64,000 nucleotides of DNA from Streptomyces termitum. GTDB taxonomy: Bacteria; Actinomycetota; Actinomycetes; Streptomycetales; Streptomycetaceae. The stretch lies in contig NZ_BMUL01000006.1 of NCBI RefSeq assembly GCF_014650175.1, positions 186,001 through 250,000 on the forward strand, in the 5' to 3' direction. Position 1 is the stretch's first letter, and each line of letters starts with the position of its first letter. The notes beneath the pieces are model-generated. The model did no database searches, had not been told where the DNA came from, and saw only the letters and a program-made list of their open reading frames with translations. Both the position numbers and the translations under genes were made by a program. Of this stretch, positions 39,181-49,054 are shown piece after piece.

Positions 39181-42100
39181 GGGTCGCCGCCTCCATCATC
39201 TTCTCGGTGGTCTCGCGCTCGGAGAGACCGGCGAGCTCAGCGGCGTCCTTGGCGGCGAGCACTGCCTTGTACGTGGTCGGGATGATCTTGCTGAAGCGGC
39301 CGGCCGCCGCGTCCCAGTCGGCCAGGAGCCGCTCGGCGACGGTGGAACCGGTCTCCTCCTGGTGGCGGCGCACGACGTCGTGCAGCCACGCGGCGTCGGT
39401 CTCCGACAGGGCCTCGACCGCGCCCTGGTTGCCGGGGTTGACGTTGCGGGGGTCGAGGTCGATGACGTAGGCGACGCCGCCGGACATGCCGGCCGCGAAG
39501 TTGCGTCCGGTCTCGCCGAGGACGACGGCCGTGCCGCCGGTCATGTACTCGCAGCCGTGGTCGCCCACGCCCTCGGAGACGACGAGGGCGCCGGAGTTGC
39601 GGACGCAGAAGCGTTCGCCGGTGCGGCCGCGCAGGAACAGCTCGCCGCCGGTGGCGCCGTAGCCGATGGTGTTGCCCGCGATGGTGGAGTACTCGGCCAG
39701 GTGGTCGGCGCCCCGGTCGGGGCGGACGATCACGCGGCCGCCGGAGAGGCCCTTGCCGACGAAGTCGTTGGCGTCGCCCTCCAGGCGCAGCGTGACGCCG
39801 GCCGGGAGGAAGGCGCCGAAGGACTGGCCGGCGGAGCCGGTGAAGGTGAGGTCGATGGTGTCGGCCGGGAGGCCGGCGCCGCCGAACCGCTTGGTCACCT
39901 CGTGGCCGAGCATGGTGCCGACCGTGCGGTTGATGTTGCGGATGGCGACCTGGGCGCGGACCGGCTGGGCCTGCTCGGCGGTGGCCGCGTTCAGGGCCTC
40001 GGCGGCGAGCTGGATCAGCTCGTTGTCGAGGGCCTTCTCCAGGCCGTGGTCCTGGGCGATCAGGGCGTGGCGGACCGCGCCCTCGGGCAGCTCGGGGACG
40101 TGGAAGAGCGGGGCGAGGTCGAGGCCCTGCGCCTTCCAGTGGTGCACCGCGCGGCTGGTGTCGAGGAGTTCGGCGTGGCCGACGGCCTCCTCCAGGGTGC
40201 GGAAGCCGAGCTCGGCGAGGAGTTCGCGGACCTCTTCGGCGATGAACTCGAAGAAGTTGACGACGTACTCGGCCTTGCCGGAGAAGCGGTCGCGCAGGAC
40301 CGGGTTCTGGGTGGCGATGCCGACCGGGCAGGTGTCGAGGTGGCAGACGCGCATCATGACGCAGCCGGAGACGACGAGCGGCGCGGTGGCGAAGCCGAAC
40401 TCCTCGGCGCCCAGGAGGGCGGCGATGACGACGTCGCGGCCGGTCTTGAGCTGGCCGTCGGTCTGGACGACGATCCGGTCGCGCAGCCCGTTGAGGAGCA
40501 GGGTCTGCTGGGTCTCGGCGAGGCCGAGCTCCCAGGGGCCGCCCGCGTGCTTGAGCGAGGTCAGCGGGGAGGCGCCGGTGCCGCCGTCGTGGCCGGAGAT
40601 GAGGACGACGTCCGCGTGGGCCTTGGAGACGCCGGCCGCGACCGTGCCGACGCCGACCTCGGAGACCAGCTTCACGTGGACGCGGGCCGCCGGGTTGGCG
40701 TTCTTGAGGTCGTGGATCAGCTGGGCCAGATCCTCGATGGAGTAGATGTCGTGGTGCGGCGGCGGCGAGATGAGGCCGACGCCGGGCGTCGAGTGACGCG
40801 TCTTGGCGACCCACGGGTAGACCTTGTGGCCGGGCAGCTGGCCGCCCTCGCCGGGCTTGGCGCCCTGGGCCATCTTGATCTGGATGTCGTCGGCGTTGAC
40901 GAGGTACTCGCTGGTGACGCCGAAGCGGCCGGAGGCGACCTGCTTGATGGCGGAGCGGCGCGCCGGGTCGTACAGGCGCTCCGGGTCCTCGCCGCCCTCA
41001 CCGGTGTTCGACTTGCCGCCGAGCTGGTTCATGGCGATGGCGAGGGTCTCGTGCGCCTCCTGGGAGATGGAGCCGTACGACATGGCGCCGGTGGAGAAGC
41101 GCTTGACGATCTCGGAGACCGGCTCGACCTCGTCGAGGGGGACCGGCGCGCGGCCGGAGGAGAAGCCGAACAGGCCGCGGAGCGTCATGAGGCGCTCGGA
41201 CTGCTCGTTCACCCGGTCCGTGTACTTCTTGAAGATGTCGTACCGCTTGCTCCGCGCGGCGTGCTGGAGGCGGAAGACGGTCTCCGGGTCGAAGAGGTGC
41301 GGCTCGCCCTCGCGGCGCCACTGGTACTCGCCGCCGATCTCCAGGGCGCGGTGCGCGGAGGAGATGCCGGTGGCCGGGTACGCCTTGGCGTGGCGGGCGG
41401 CGACCTCCTCGGCGACGACGTCCAGGCCGGCGCCGCCGATCTTGGTGGCGGTGCCGTGGAAGTAGCGGGCGACGAAGGCGTCGTCGAGGCCGACGGCCTC
41501 GAAGACCTGGGCGCCGCGGTAGGAGGCGACGGTGGAGATGCCCATCTTCGACATGACCTTGAGGACGCCCTTGCCGAGGGCGTAGATCAGGTTCCGGATG
41601 GCCTGCTCGGACTCGATGTCCGACAGGAAGGTGCCGGCGCGGAGCAGGTCCTCGACGGACTCCATGGCCAGGTACGGGTTGACCGCCGCGGCGCCGTAGC
41701 CGATGAGGAGGGCCACGTGGTGGACCTCGCGGACGTCGCCGGCCTCGACCAGCAGGCCCACCTCGGTGCGCTGCTTGGTGCGGATGAGGTGGTGGTGGAC
41801 GGCGGCGGTGAGCAGCAGCGACGGGATCGGCGCGTGCTCGGCGTCGGAGTGCCGGTCGGAGAGGACGATGAGGCGGGCGCCGCTCTCGATCGCCGCGTCG
41901 GCCTCCGTGCAGATGGCGTCGATGCGGGCGGCGAGGGCCTCGCCGCCGCCGGAGACGCGGTAGAGGCCGGAGAGGGTGGCGGCCTTCATGCCCGGCATGT
42001 CGCCGTCGCGGTTGATGTGGATGAGCTTGGCCAGCTCGTCGTTGTCGATCACCGGGAAGGGCAGGGTGACCGAGCGGCAGGAGGCCGCGGTCGGGTCGAG

Positions 42101-43744
42101 CAGGTTGCCCTGGGGGCCGAGGGAGGAGCGCAGCGAGGTGACGAGCTCCTCGCGGATGGCGTCCAGCGGCGGGTTGGTGACCTGCGCGAAGAGCTGGGTG
42201 AAGTAGTCGAAGAGGAGCCGGGGGCGGGCCGAGATCGCGGCGATCGGCGAGTCGGTGCCCATGGAGCCGATCGGCTCGGCGCCGGTGCGGGCCATCGGGG
42301 CGAGGAGGACGCGGAGCTCCTCCTCGGTGTAGCCGAAGGTCTGCTGGCGGCGGGTGACCGAGGCGTGGGTGTGGACGATGTGCTCGCGCTCGGGGAGGTC
42401 GGGCAGCTCGATCTCGCCGGTCTCCAGCCATTCGGCGTACGGCTGCTCGGCGGCGAGGGCCGCCTTGATCTCGTCGTCCTCGATGATGCGGTGCTCGGCG
42501 GTGTCGACGAGGAACATCCGGCCGGGCTGGAGGCGGCCCTTGCGGACGACCCGGGCGGGGTCGATGTCGAGGACGCCGACCTCGGAGGAGAGGACGACGA
42601 GGCCGTCGTCGGTGACCCAGTAGCGGCCGGGGCGCAGACCGTTGCGGTCGAGGACCGCGCCGACCTGGACGCCGTCGGTGAAGGTGACGCAGGCGGGGCC
42701 GTCCCAGGGCTCCATCATCGTGGAGTGGTACTGGTAGAAGGCGTGCCGGGCGGGGTCCATGGAGTCGTGGTTCTCCCACGCCTCGGGGACCATCATCAGG
42801 ACCGCGTGCGGCAGCGACCGGCCGCCGAGGTGGAGCAGCTCCAGGACCTCGTCGAAGGAGGCGGTGTCGGAGGCGTCCGGGGTGCAGATCGGGAAGAGCC
42901 GGTCCAGGCCCCGGCCGTCGCGGCTCTCGCCGAAGACGTCGGTGGCGAGCTGGGCCTCGCGGGCGGCCATCCAGTTGCGGTTGCCCTTGACCGTGTTGAT
43001 CTCGCCGTTGTGGGCGACGAAGCGGTACGGGTGGGCGAGCGGCCAGCTCGGGAAGGTGTTGGTGGAGAACCGGGAGTGGACGAGGGCGACGGCGGAGGCC
43101 AGGCGCCGGTCCGAGAGGTCCGGGAAGAAGGGCTCCAGCTGGCCGGTGGTCAGCATGCCCTTGTAGACGAGGGTGCGGGCGGAGAGCGACGGGAAGTACG
43201 TCGCGGCCTCGCGCTCGGCGCGCTTGCGCAGCACGAACGCCTTGCGGTCCAGGGCGATGCCGGTGCTCTCGTGGTCGGTGACGAAGAGCTGGCGGAAGAC
43301 CGGCATGGTGGAGCGGGCGGTGGCGCCGAGCAGGCCGGGGGCGACGGGGACCTCGCGCCAGCCGAGGACGGTGAGGCCCTCGTCCGCGGCGATGGCCTCG
43401 ACGGCGGCGGCGGTCTCGTCGGCGGTGTCCACCGGGAGGAAGGCGGTGCCCACGGCGTAGGCGCCGGCCTCGGGCAGGGCGAATCCGGCGACCTCGCGGA
43501 AGAAGGCGTCCGGGACCTGGAGCAGGATGCCGGCGCCGTCACCCGAGTCCGGCTCGGAGCCGGTGGCCCCGCGGTGCTCGAGGTTGCGCAGCACGGTCAG
43601 CGCCTGCTCGACCAGATCGTGGTCGGGCACACCGGTGAGGGTGGCCACGAACCCGACACCGCAGGCGTCGTGTTCGTTGCGGGGGTCGTACATGCCCTGG
43701 GGGGCGGGGCGACCGTCCATGGGCGACCAGGCGTCGGAACGCAT
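39173..43744 (-). CDS. gltB: glutamate synthase (NADPH) large subunit
   Basis: A 1523-aa enzyme that converts glutamine plus 2-oxoglutarate into two glutamates. The class II glutamine amidotransferase nucleophile is Cys28 in [10 protein letters not shown], so the first 27 residues are removed as a propeptide. The central domain and the FMN synthase barrel ([40 protein letters not shown]) follow. The 3Fe-4S cluster is in [15 protein letters not shown], and the C-terminal GXGXG beta-helix is complete. GGGAG precedes the ATG at 43744. The 635-base leader region holds a possible GlnR-type site. Confidence 0.97.
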   Translation of the reverse strand: MRSDAWSPMDGRPAPQGMYDPRNEHDACGVGFVATLTGVPDHDLVEQALTVLRNLEHRGATGSEPDSGDGAGILLQVPDAFFREVAGFALPEAGAYAVGTAFLPVDTADETAAAVEAIAADEGLTVLGWREVPVAPGLLGATARSTMPVFRQLFVTDHESTGIALDRKAFVLRKRAEREAATYFPSLSARTLVYKGMLTTGQLEPFFPDLSDRRLASAVALVHSRFSTNTFPSWPLAHPYRFVAHNGEINTVKGNRNWMAAREAQLATDVFGESRDGRGLDRLFPICTPDASDTASFDEVLELLHLGGRSLPHAVLMMVPEAWENHDSMDPARHAFYQYHSTMMEPWDGPACVTFTDGVQVGAVLDRNGLRPGRYWVTDDGLVVLSSEVGVLDIDPARVVRKGRLQPGRMFLVDTAEHRIIEDDEIKAALAAEQPYAEWLETGEIELPDLPEREHIVHTHASVTRRQQTFGYTEEELRVLLAPMARTGAEPIGSMGTDSPIAAISARPRLLFDYFTQLFAQVTNPPLDAIREELVTSLRSSLGPQGNLLDPTAASCRSVTLPFPVIDNDELAKLIHINRDGDMPGMKAATLSGLYRVSGGGEALAARIDAICTEADAAIESGARLIVLSDRHSDAEHAPIPSLLLTAAVHHHLIRTKQRTEVGLLVEAGDVREVHHVALLIGYGAAAVNPYLAMESVEDLLRAGTFLSDIESEQAIRNLIYALGKGVLKVMSKMGISTVASYRGAQVFEAVGLDDAFVARYFHGTATKIGGAGLDVVAEEVAARHAKAYPATGISSAHRALEIGGEYQWRREGEPHLFDPETVFRLQHAARSKRYDIFKKYTDRVNEQSERLMTLRGLFGFSSGRAPVPLDEVEPVSEIVKRFSTGAMSYGSISQEAHETLAIAMNQLGGKSNTGEGGEDPERLYDPARRSAIKQVASGRFGVTSEYLVNADDIQIKMAQGAKPGEGGQLPGHKVYPWVAKTRHSTPGVGLISPPPHHDIYSIEDLAQLIHDLKNANPAARVHVKLVSEVGVGTVAAGVSKAHADVVLISGHDGGTGASPLTSLKHAGGPWELGLAETQQTLLLNGLRDRIVVQTDGQLKTGRDVVIAALLGAEEFGFATAPLVVSGCVMMRVCHLDTCPVGIATQNPVLRDRFSGKAEYVVNFFEFIAEEVRELLAELGFRTLEEAVGHAELLDTSRAVHHWKAQGLDLAPLFHVPELPEGAVRHALIAQDHGLEKALDNELIQLAAEALNAATAEQAQPVRAQVAIRNINRTVGTMLGHEVTKRFGGAGLPADTIDLTFTGSAGQSFGAFLPAGVTLRLEGDANDFVGKGLSGGRVIVRPDRGADHLAEYSTIAGNTIGYGATGGELFLRGRTGERFCVRNSGALVVSEGVGDHGCEYMTGGTAVVLGETGRNFAAGMSGGVAYVIDLDPRNVNPGNQGAVEALSETDAAWLHDVVRRHQEETGSTVAERLLADWDAAAGRFSKIIPTTYKAVLAAKDAAELAGLSERETTEKMMEAATHG

Positions 43745-44036
43745 CGGCTCTCCCGTCGTCGTCGTGGCATTGAGAGCTGCCGAGGGACGACGTTGGCCCT
43801 CCGCGAAAGTTGGAGCAGGTTACATGATGGAGGGCTTCTCGCCTAGCGGATAGCTCGTTCCAACATGCGGACACGCGCGACGGCGCGCGAGGGTCCGCGT
43901 TCACCTGGTGGTTCGGGGGTGCGGAGGCGGTGGCGACATCGGAACCGCTCCACGGGGGACGGCGCCTTCCGGGCCGTCGCGGAAGGGCCTCGTTGCCCCA
44001 CGACGCTCCTGCCTCATTCCCCTGGCTCATGAGTTC

Positions 44037-44052
44037 GAAACCGAGGGGTAAC
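44037..44052. promoter_or_regulatory. possible GlnR-type nitrogen box upstream of gltB
   Basis: GAAAC-cgaggg-GTAAC matches the two half-sites of the Streptomyces GlnR consensus (gTnAc and GaAAc separated by six bases), though in the b-a order. It is about 295 bases upstream of the gltB start. A second, weaker half-site (GTAAC on the minus strand) is at 43819-43823. Confidence 0.3.
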
Positions 44053-44169
44053 CGGCTAGATATGTGGCGTCCTGCATAGTGTCTCACCGCCGCGGGGGTT
44101 CCGGACAGGGATGTTCGTCACAGCGAGGATGCGCCATTCCTCCCGCAAAGGCACCCCGAAAAGCCCGAA

Positions 44170-44187
44170 AGGTCCCTTGTGGGACCT
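44170..44187 (-). terminator. terminator of the VIT1-type transporter gene
   Basis: AGGTCCC-TTGT-GGGACCT forms a 7-bp hairpin. On the minus strand it is followed by TTCGGGCTTTT, a U-rich tract that is rare in this G/C-rich window. Confidence 0.6.
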
Positions 44188-44379
44188 CGCGGGCCGTGGT
44201 GGGGGTACGGATTCCGTTCCGCCGCGGAGGGCGCGGAGCACGGGGTACGGGGGCGGGGTGCGCGCCCGCGCCCCGGGCGCCGGGTCGTATCCGGAAGGCC
44301 CCGCCGCACCCCCGGAGGCGCGGTCCGGAGCGAGACCGACGCCGCCGAGCCGGCCCGGGCCGCGCCCCGGAGACGCGGT

Positions 44380-45108
44380 CTAGAGGGCCGCGCCGAAGAG
44401 CATGCCGAGGCCGTACGTGACGGCCGCGGCGGCACCGCCGAGCGCCAGCTGGCGCAGCCCGCTGAACCACCAGCCGCGGGCCGTGACCCGGGAGACCAGC
44501 GCGCCGCAGGCGAAGAGGCCGAGGAGCGCGAGGAGCACGGCCGGCCAGAGCGCGGTGGCGCCGAGCAGGTACGGCAGCAGCGGCAGCAGCGCGCCGAGCG
44601 CGAAGGAGCCGAAGGAGGAGACGGCGGCGACGGTGGGCGACGGCAGGTCGTCCGGGTCGATGCCCAGCTCCTCGCGGGCGTGGATCTCCAGCGCCCGCTC
44701 CGGGTCCTTCGACAGCTGCATGGCGACCTCGCGGGCGAGCGCGGGCTCGACGCCCCGGGAGACGTACAGGGCGGCCAGCTCCTCCATCTCGTCGATCGGG
44801 TGCTTGCGCAACTGGCGCCGTTCCACGTCCAGTTCGGCCTGGACGAGCTCGCGCTGCGAGGCGACGGAGGTGTACTCGCCGGCCGCCATGGAGAAGGCGC
44901 CGGCCGCGAGTCCGGCGAGGCCGGTGATGACGATGGCCTGCGAGGAGACCGCGCCGCCGGCGACACCGGTCATCAGGGCGAGGTTGGAGACGAGGCCGTC
45001 CATCGCGCCGAAGACGGCGGGACGCAGCCAACCGCCGTTCACGTCGCGGTGGGTGTGGTTGTCGCGGTGGGCCTCGTGCAGCGGCGCCTGGGCCTCGATG
45101 ATGGACAT
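44380..45108 (-). CDS. VIT1/CCC1-family metal transporter
   Basis: A 242-aa membrane protein related to plant VIT1 and yeast CCC1, which move Fe2+ or Mn2+ out of the cytoplasm. The first helix region has AVFGAMDGLVSNLALMTGVAGG, and the second AAGAFSMAAGEYTSVASQRE carries the conserved Met/Glu residues. An Glu-rich cytoplasmic loop (ELVQAELDVERRQLRKHPID) binds metal in this family. Three more helices follow near the C-terminus. GGGGAGA precedes the ATG at 45108. It is monocistronic and divergent from the ADP-ribosylglycohydrolase operon. Two ACTTACT repeats upstream may be its operator. Confidence 0.9.
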   Translation of the reverse strand: MSIIEAQAPLHEAHRDNHTHRDVNGGWLRPAVFGAMDGLVSNLALMTGVAGGAVSSQAIVITGLAGLAAGAFSMAAGEYTSVASQRELVQAELDVERRQLRKHPIDEMEELAALYVSRGVEPALAREVAMQLSKDPERALEIHAREELGIDPDDLPSPTVAAVSSFGSFALGALLPLLPYLLGATALWPAVLLALLGLFACGALVSRVTARGWWFSGLRQLALGGAAAAVTYGLGMLFGAAL

Positions 45109-45409
45109 GGTTCTCCCCTCGTTCCGGCGGGCCGGGTCGCTCCCGCCGCCCCCAACACCCTCGAAAATACGCGCGATGTAAGGGTCGCGCCAGCAAGGCA
45201 GGCCGTACTTACTAAGGCCCGCCTCACTGTGGCAACACTTACTTGACACGACGTCATCCCCCTTTCCCCCTACGGACGGACGGGTGACGGAAGCCCGCCC
45301 ACCGGCGAGTCGCCGCCCCGCCGTGGCACAGATCCAGGCGAAGGGGTACCGCCGAGGGAGTGCCCCCGCACCGAGGGCGACCCGGAGCGCCGGGGAGAGG
45401 GGCCGCACC
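45109..45409. other. divergent intergenic region with two ACTTACT repeats
   Basis: Identical heptamers ACTTACT lie at 45207-45213 and 45237-45243, exactly 30 bases apart (AGTAAGT on the transporter strand), in an A/T-richer patch about 100-135 bases upstream of the VIT1-type start. The rest, up to 45409, must hold the promoter of the seven-gene operon. No iron box of the DmdR/IdeR type could be recognised. Confidence 0.4.
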
Positions 45410-46402
45410 ATGACGACCGCCGCATGCGACACACGGGACCGGGCGAGGGGAGCGCTCCTCGGCCTCGCCGTCGGCGACGCGCTCGGCGCCCCCGCCGAGA
45501 ACATGAAGCCCTCCGAGATCCGGCGCCGCTGGGGCCGGATCGAGGGCTTCCTGACCGACCGGCCGGCGGGCACCGACGACACCGAGTACGCGATCTTCTC
45601 CGCGCTGCTCCTCGCCCGGTACGGCTCCGGCCTCACCGCCGCCCACGTCGAACGGGCCTGGCACCACTGGATCGCCGACCTCGACGAAGGCCCCTTCCGG
45701 GGCGCGGGCTTCTCCGAGCGCGGCACCCTGGAGAACCTCCGGCGGGGCCTCGCCGCCCCCATCTCCGCCCAGCACCGGCACGCCTGGAGCGACGGCCTCG
45801 CCATGCGGGCGGCCCCCTTCGGGGTCTTCGCGGCGGGCCGCCCGGCGGAGGCCGCCCGGCTCGTCGCCGTCGACGGCAGCGTCAGCCACGAGGGCGAGGG
45901 CATCTACGGCGGGCAGGCGGTGGCGGCGGGCGTCGCGGCCGCGATGACGGGCGCGACGGTGACCTCCGTCATCGCGGCGGCCCTCTCGGTGATCCCGATG
46001 GACTCCTGGACCGCCCGCTCGCTGCGCCGCGCGGTGGTCGCCGCCCAGCGCGTCCAGCCCGACCCGCTCATCCGCGAGCGCCAGGTCCGCTCGGCGGTCG
46101 TCATCGGCGGCTACCCCTGGACGGACCTCGCCCCCGAGGCGGTGGGCCTCGCCTTCGGCGCCTTCGCGGCGGCCCGCGGCGACTTCCGCACGGCGGTCCT
46201 GACCGCCGTCAACATGGGCCGCGACGCCGACACCACGGCCGCCGTCGCCGGCGCCCTCGCGGGCGCGGCGGGCGGCCTCGGCGCGATCCCCGGCGAGTGG
46301 GCCGCCGCCATCTCCCCCGTCACCGGCAGCTGCCTGCCCTCCATGCGCGGCTACCACGTCCTCGACATCGCCGACCTCCTCACCCCGGAGCCCTCCCCAT
46401 GA
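45410..46402 (+). CDS. ADP-ribosylglycohydrolase family protein 1
   Basis: A 330-aa DraG/ARH-type hydrolase, the first gene of a seven-gene operon. The family removes ADP-ribose or cleaves related N- or O-ribosides with a dinuclear Mg centre. All metal motifs are present: GLAVGDALGAPAE near the start, GTDDTEYAIF (the first Asp-Asp ligands), and NMGRDADTTAAVAGALAGA (the second Asp-x-Asp-Thr). It should therefore be active. The ATG at 45410 was chosen because GGAGAGGGG precedes it and homology begins a few residues later; the frame is open further upstream. The stop overlaps the next start by four bases. Confidence 0.9.
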   Translation: MTTAACDTRDRARGALLGLAVGDALGAPAENMKPSEIRRRWGRIEGFLTDRPAGTDDTEYAIFSALLLARYGSGLTAAHVERAWHHWIADLDEGPFRGAGFSERGTLENLRRGLAAPISAQHRHAWSDGLAMRAAPFGVFAAGRPAEAARLVAVDGSVSHEGEGIYGGQAVAAGVAAAMTGATVTSVIAAALSVIPMDSWTARSLRRAVVAAQRVQPDPLIRERQVRSAVVIGGYPWTDLAPEAVGLAFGAFAAARGDFRTAVLTAVNMGRDADTTAAVAGALAGAAGGLGAIPGEWAAAISPVTGSCLPSMRGYHVLDIADLLTPEPSP

Positions 46403-47922
46403 CCCCTGACCCCACACCGACCCCCTTCCCTCCGGCCCACCCGGCACCCGCCCGGGGCCGGGCGGACACCTCCCCGGCCCCGGCCCCCGGTGCCGTACCG
46501 GCGCACCCCTCCCCCGCGAACGCCGCACCCGCCCCGGCACCCGGCGCCCTCCCGACACACACCGCGCCCCTCCCGGCAGGCACCTCTCCCGCTCCGGCGC
46601 CCGACACCGCGCCCATGGACGCCCCACCCGCCCCGGTCGGCGTCCCTCCCGTCCCGGCGTCCGGCGTCCTCCCGGTGCGGCCCGGTGCCCGGGGCACGCC
46701 CCCGCCGGGCACCGGGCCGAGGGCCGCGCGCCCCCGGGCCGGTGCCGCCCCGGCCCCCGTCCCGTGTCCGTCCGCCGGGTCCCGGCGGGACCGGGTGGAG
46801 GGGCTGTTGCTCGGGATCGCCGCCGGGGACGCCGCCGGGTGGCCCGCCGCGCGGCACCGGGCGGCGCGGATGCCCGAGTGGACGCGGCGCCTGACCCGCG
46901 AGCTCGACACCTTCGCGGAGCGGAACGCGACGACGACGCTGCCCGTGCCCATCGCCCTGAACCAGCCGCCCGAGCCGCTCCGCCTCGGCCCCTCCGACGA
47001 CGCCGAGTGGGCGGCCTTCACCGCCGAGGCGGTGCTCGCCTCGGCCGGGCCGTCCTTCGCCGCGCTGCCGCCCGGGCGCCGGGCGCGCGCCGCCGTGGAC
47101 CTGGCCTGGAACCACCTCGCCTGCCAGGTCGCCGCCGCGGCCGACCGCGCGCCGGAGGTCGAGTCGGCGGTGCTGCCGCTGCGCGCCCGGATCTCGGTCC
47201 GCGCCGGGCTCGGCAACCTCGCCACCGGCCTGCGCCCGCCCGCCACCGGCCACGACAACCCGCACTACTTCGACGACGCCGCCTGCGTGCGGGCCGCCGT
47301 CCTCGCGGTCGTCCACCCCGGCGATCCGCGCGCCGCCGCCGCGCTCGCCGAGTTCGACGCCCGGTACACCCAGGACGGCGACGGGGTGCACGGGGCCCGC
47401 GCCACGGCGGCGGCCGTCGCCGCGGCCCTCGGCGGCGCGGACACCCGCGCCGCCGTGGACGCCGCGCTCGCCGAGCTGCCGCCCGGCACCGAGATCGGCC
47501 GCAACGCCCGGCACGCCGTGGCGCTGGCCCGTACCGCCGGTTCCGCCTTCGAGCTGGTCCCGCTCCTGGAGCACCAGATCGTCGACCACGTCTACAGCTA
47601 CGGCGTGGCCGCCGCCGAGACCGTCCCGGTGGCCCTGGCCCTCGCCACCGCCGCGCGCGGCGCGCTGGCCCGGGCCGTACCGGCGGCGGCCTGCCTGTCG
47701 CGGGTGGCGGACTCGGCGCCCGCGCTGGCCGGGGCGCTCACCGGCGCGCTGGGCGGCGGGCGTTCGGTCCCGGCGAGCTGGCGGGACGCCTGCCGGACCC
47801 TCTCCGGCTGCGCGCTGCCCCGGCTCGCCGGGACGGACCTGGTGGAACTCGCCGGGCTGCTGGCAACCGTGGAACCGGCCCCCCTCGATGGACAATTCGG
47901 GCATGACACCCACACTGGATGA
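46399..47922 (+). CDS. ADP-ribosylglycohydrolase family protein 2, degenerate, with long disordered N-terminus
   Basis: This 507-aa protein starts with about 130 residues of Pro/Ala/Thr-rich low complexity, probably disordered, followed by a DraG-like domain. LLLGIAAGDAAGWPAARH replaces the normal GDALG-type start, and GPSDDAEWAAFTAEAV replaces TDDT. The C-terminal Asp-x-Asp-Thr motif is absent: the equivalent stretch reads ACLSRVADSAPALAGALTGA. With one metal ligand set missing, catalysis is doubtful, and it may be a pseudoenzyme that binds substrate or a partner. It is coupled by ATGA to the gene before it and overlaps the next by 20 bases. Confidence 0.8.
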   Translation: MTPDPTPTPFPPAHPAPARGRADTSPAPAPGAVPAHPSPANAAPAPAPGALPTHTAPLPAGTSPAPAPDTAPMDAPPAPVGVPPVPASGVLPVRPGARGTPPPGTGPRAARPRAGAAPAPVPCPSAGSRRDRVEGLLLGIAAGDAAGWPAARHRAARMPEWTRRLTRELDTFAERNATTTLPVPIALNQPPEPLRLGPSDDAEWAAFTAEAVLASAGPSFAALPPGRRARAAVDLAWNHLACQVAAAADRAPEVESAVLPLRARISVRAGLGNLATGLRPPATGHDNPHYFDDAACVRAAVLAVVHPGDPRAAAALAEFDARYTQDGDGVHGARATAAAVAAALGGADTRAAVDAALAELPPGTEIGRNARHAVALARTAGSAFELVPLLEHQIVDHVYSYGVAAAETVPVALALATAARGALARAVPAAACLSRVADSAPALAGALTGALGGGRSVPASWRDACRTLSGCALPRLAGTDLVELAGLLATVEPAPLDGQFGHDTHTG

Positions 47923-49054
47923 CCGGATCACCGGCAGCCTCCTCGGCGCCGCCGTGGGCGACGCCCTCGGCGGCCCCGTGGAGGGGTACGCCCCCGAGCA
48001 GATCGCGGAGCGCCACGGCGGCCGGGTCACCGGCGTCGTCGGCCCCTGGAACGGCGACGACTGGCGCACCGCGCGCCCGATCGCGCCGTACCACAAGGGC
48101 GACGGGCACGTCACCGACGACACCCTGATGACCCACGCCCTGGTCCGGGTGTACGCGAAGGTCCGCGACCACCTGGACGCGTACGCGGTCGCGGACCACC
48201 TGGTCCCCGAACTCATGGACGCCCCCGTGTGGATCCCCGAGCTGGAGGCGGAGGCCCTGCCCCTCCAGCGGGTCTTCCTCGCCGAGAAGTGGATCGTGGC
48301 CCGGCTGCACTACGGCCACGCCGACCCGCGCGAGGCCGGCACCGGCAACATCGTCAACTGCGGCGCCGCGATGTACATGGCGCCGGTCGGCCTGGTCAAC
48401 GCGGCCGACCCGGCCGGCGCCTACGCCGAGGCGCTGGACGTCGCGGGCGCCCACCAGTCCTCGTACGGCCGCGAGGCGGCGGGCGTCTTCGCGGCGGCGG
48501 TCGCGGCGGCCTGCGCCCCCGGCGCGACCCCCCGCTCGGTGGTGGACGCGGCCCTGGCCCTCGCCAAGGACGGCACCCGCGCCGCGATCGGCGCGGTCGC
48601 CGAAGCCGCCGAGGGGCACCGGGACTTCGAGTCCGCGCTCGTCCCGCTGCGCCGGGCGGTCGCCCCGTACGACTCGGTCGGCCCGGACTACCGCCGCCCC
48701 GGCCTGGACGCCCGCCGCCCCTCCCGGCTCCACTCCATCGAGGAGCTGCCGATCGCGCTCGGCATGCTGCTGGTCGGCGAGGGCGACTACCGCCGTACGG
48801 TGCTCGGCGCGGTCAACTACGGCCGCGACTGCGACTCGACCGCCGGCATGGCGGGCGCGCTCGCGGGCGCCCTGCACGGCGAGGCGGCCGTCCCCGCCGC
48901 GTGGGCGAAGCGGATCGCGGAGGCGAGCCGCCTCGACCTGCACGCCCCGGCGACGGCCCTGGCCGCCGTGGCCCGCGAGGTCTTCGCCCGCGACGCGGCC
49001 CGCCACCGCGCCCGCGAGACCGCCCGCGCCGCCCTGACGGGCACCCCCCGATGA
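47903..49054 (+). CDS. ADP-ribosylglycohydrolase family protein 3
   Basis: A 383-aa DraG-like hydrolase with an intact dinuclear Mg site: LLGAAVGDALGGPVEG, HVTDDTLMTHALV and NYGRDCDSTAGMAGALAGAL. It differs from protein 1 by an insert containing NIVNCGAAMYMAPVGLVNAA. No signal peptide is present. The ATG at 47903 is chosen because it begins at the conserved MTPTLDDRITGSLLGA; an ATG at 47888 is equally possible. Neither has a Shine-Dalgarno sequence, so translation probably relies on coupling to the overlapping upstream gene. The stop overlaps the next start by 4 bases (ATGA). Confidence 0.9.
   Translation: MTPTLDDRITGSLLGAAVGDALGGPVEGYAPEQIAERHGGRVTGVVGPWNGDDWRTARPIAPYHKGDGHVTDDTLMTHALVRVYAKVRDHLDAYAVADHLVPELMDAPVWIPELEAEALPLQRVFLAEKWIVARLHYGHADPREAGTGNIVNCGAAMYMAPVGLVNAADPAGAYAEALDVAGAHQSSYGREAAGVFAAAVAAACAPGATPRSVVDAALALAKDGTRAAIGAVAEAAEGHRDFESALVPLRRAVAPYDSVGPDYRRPGLDARRPSRLHSIEELPIALGMLLVGEGDYRRTVLGAVNYGRDCDSTAGMAGALAGALHGEAAVPAAWAKRIAEASRLDLHAPATALAAVAREVFARDAARHRARETARAALTGTPR

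Larger units (their letters stand above)
43745..44379. other. 635-bp region upstream of gltB
   Basis: No gene is convincing. Short frames here lack homology. The half nearer gltB (43745-44100) should hold its promoter and leader, and the other half carries the terminator of the VIT1-type gene. A GAAAC-n6-GTAAC element occurs at 44037-44052. Confidence 0.5.

Noticed and set aside
39152..43846. A 1564-codon open frame on the plus strand opposite gltB
   Set aside because: It is the frame created by G/C-rich third positions of gltB. The translation is Gly/Ala/Val/Asp/Glu repetition without motifs.
45109..45260. Iron box (DmdR/IdeR) in front of the VIT1-type gene
   Set aside because: The sequence does not match the 19-bp TTAGGTTAG-type palindrome in either orientation.
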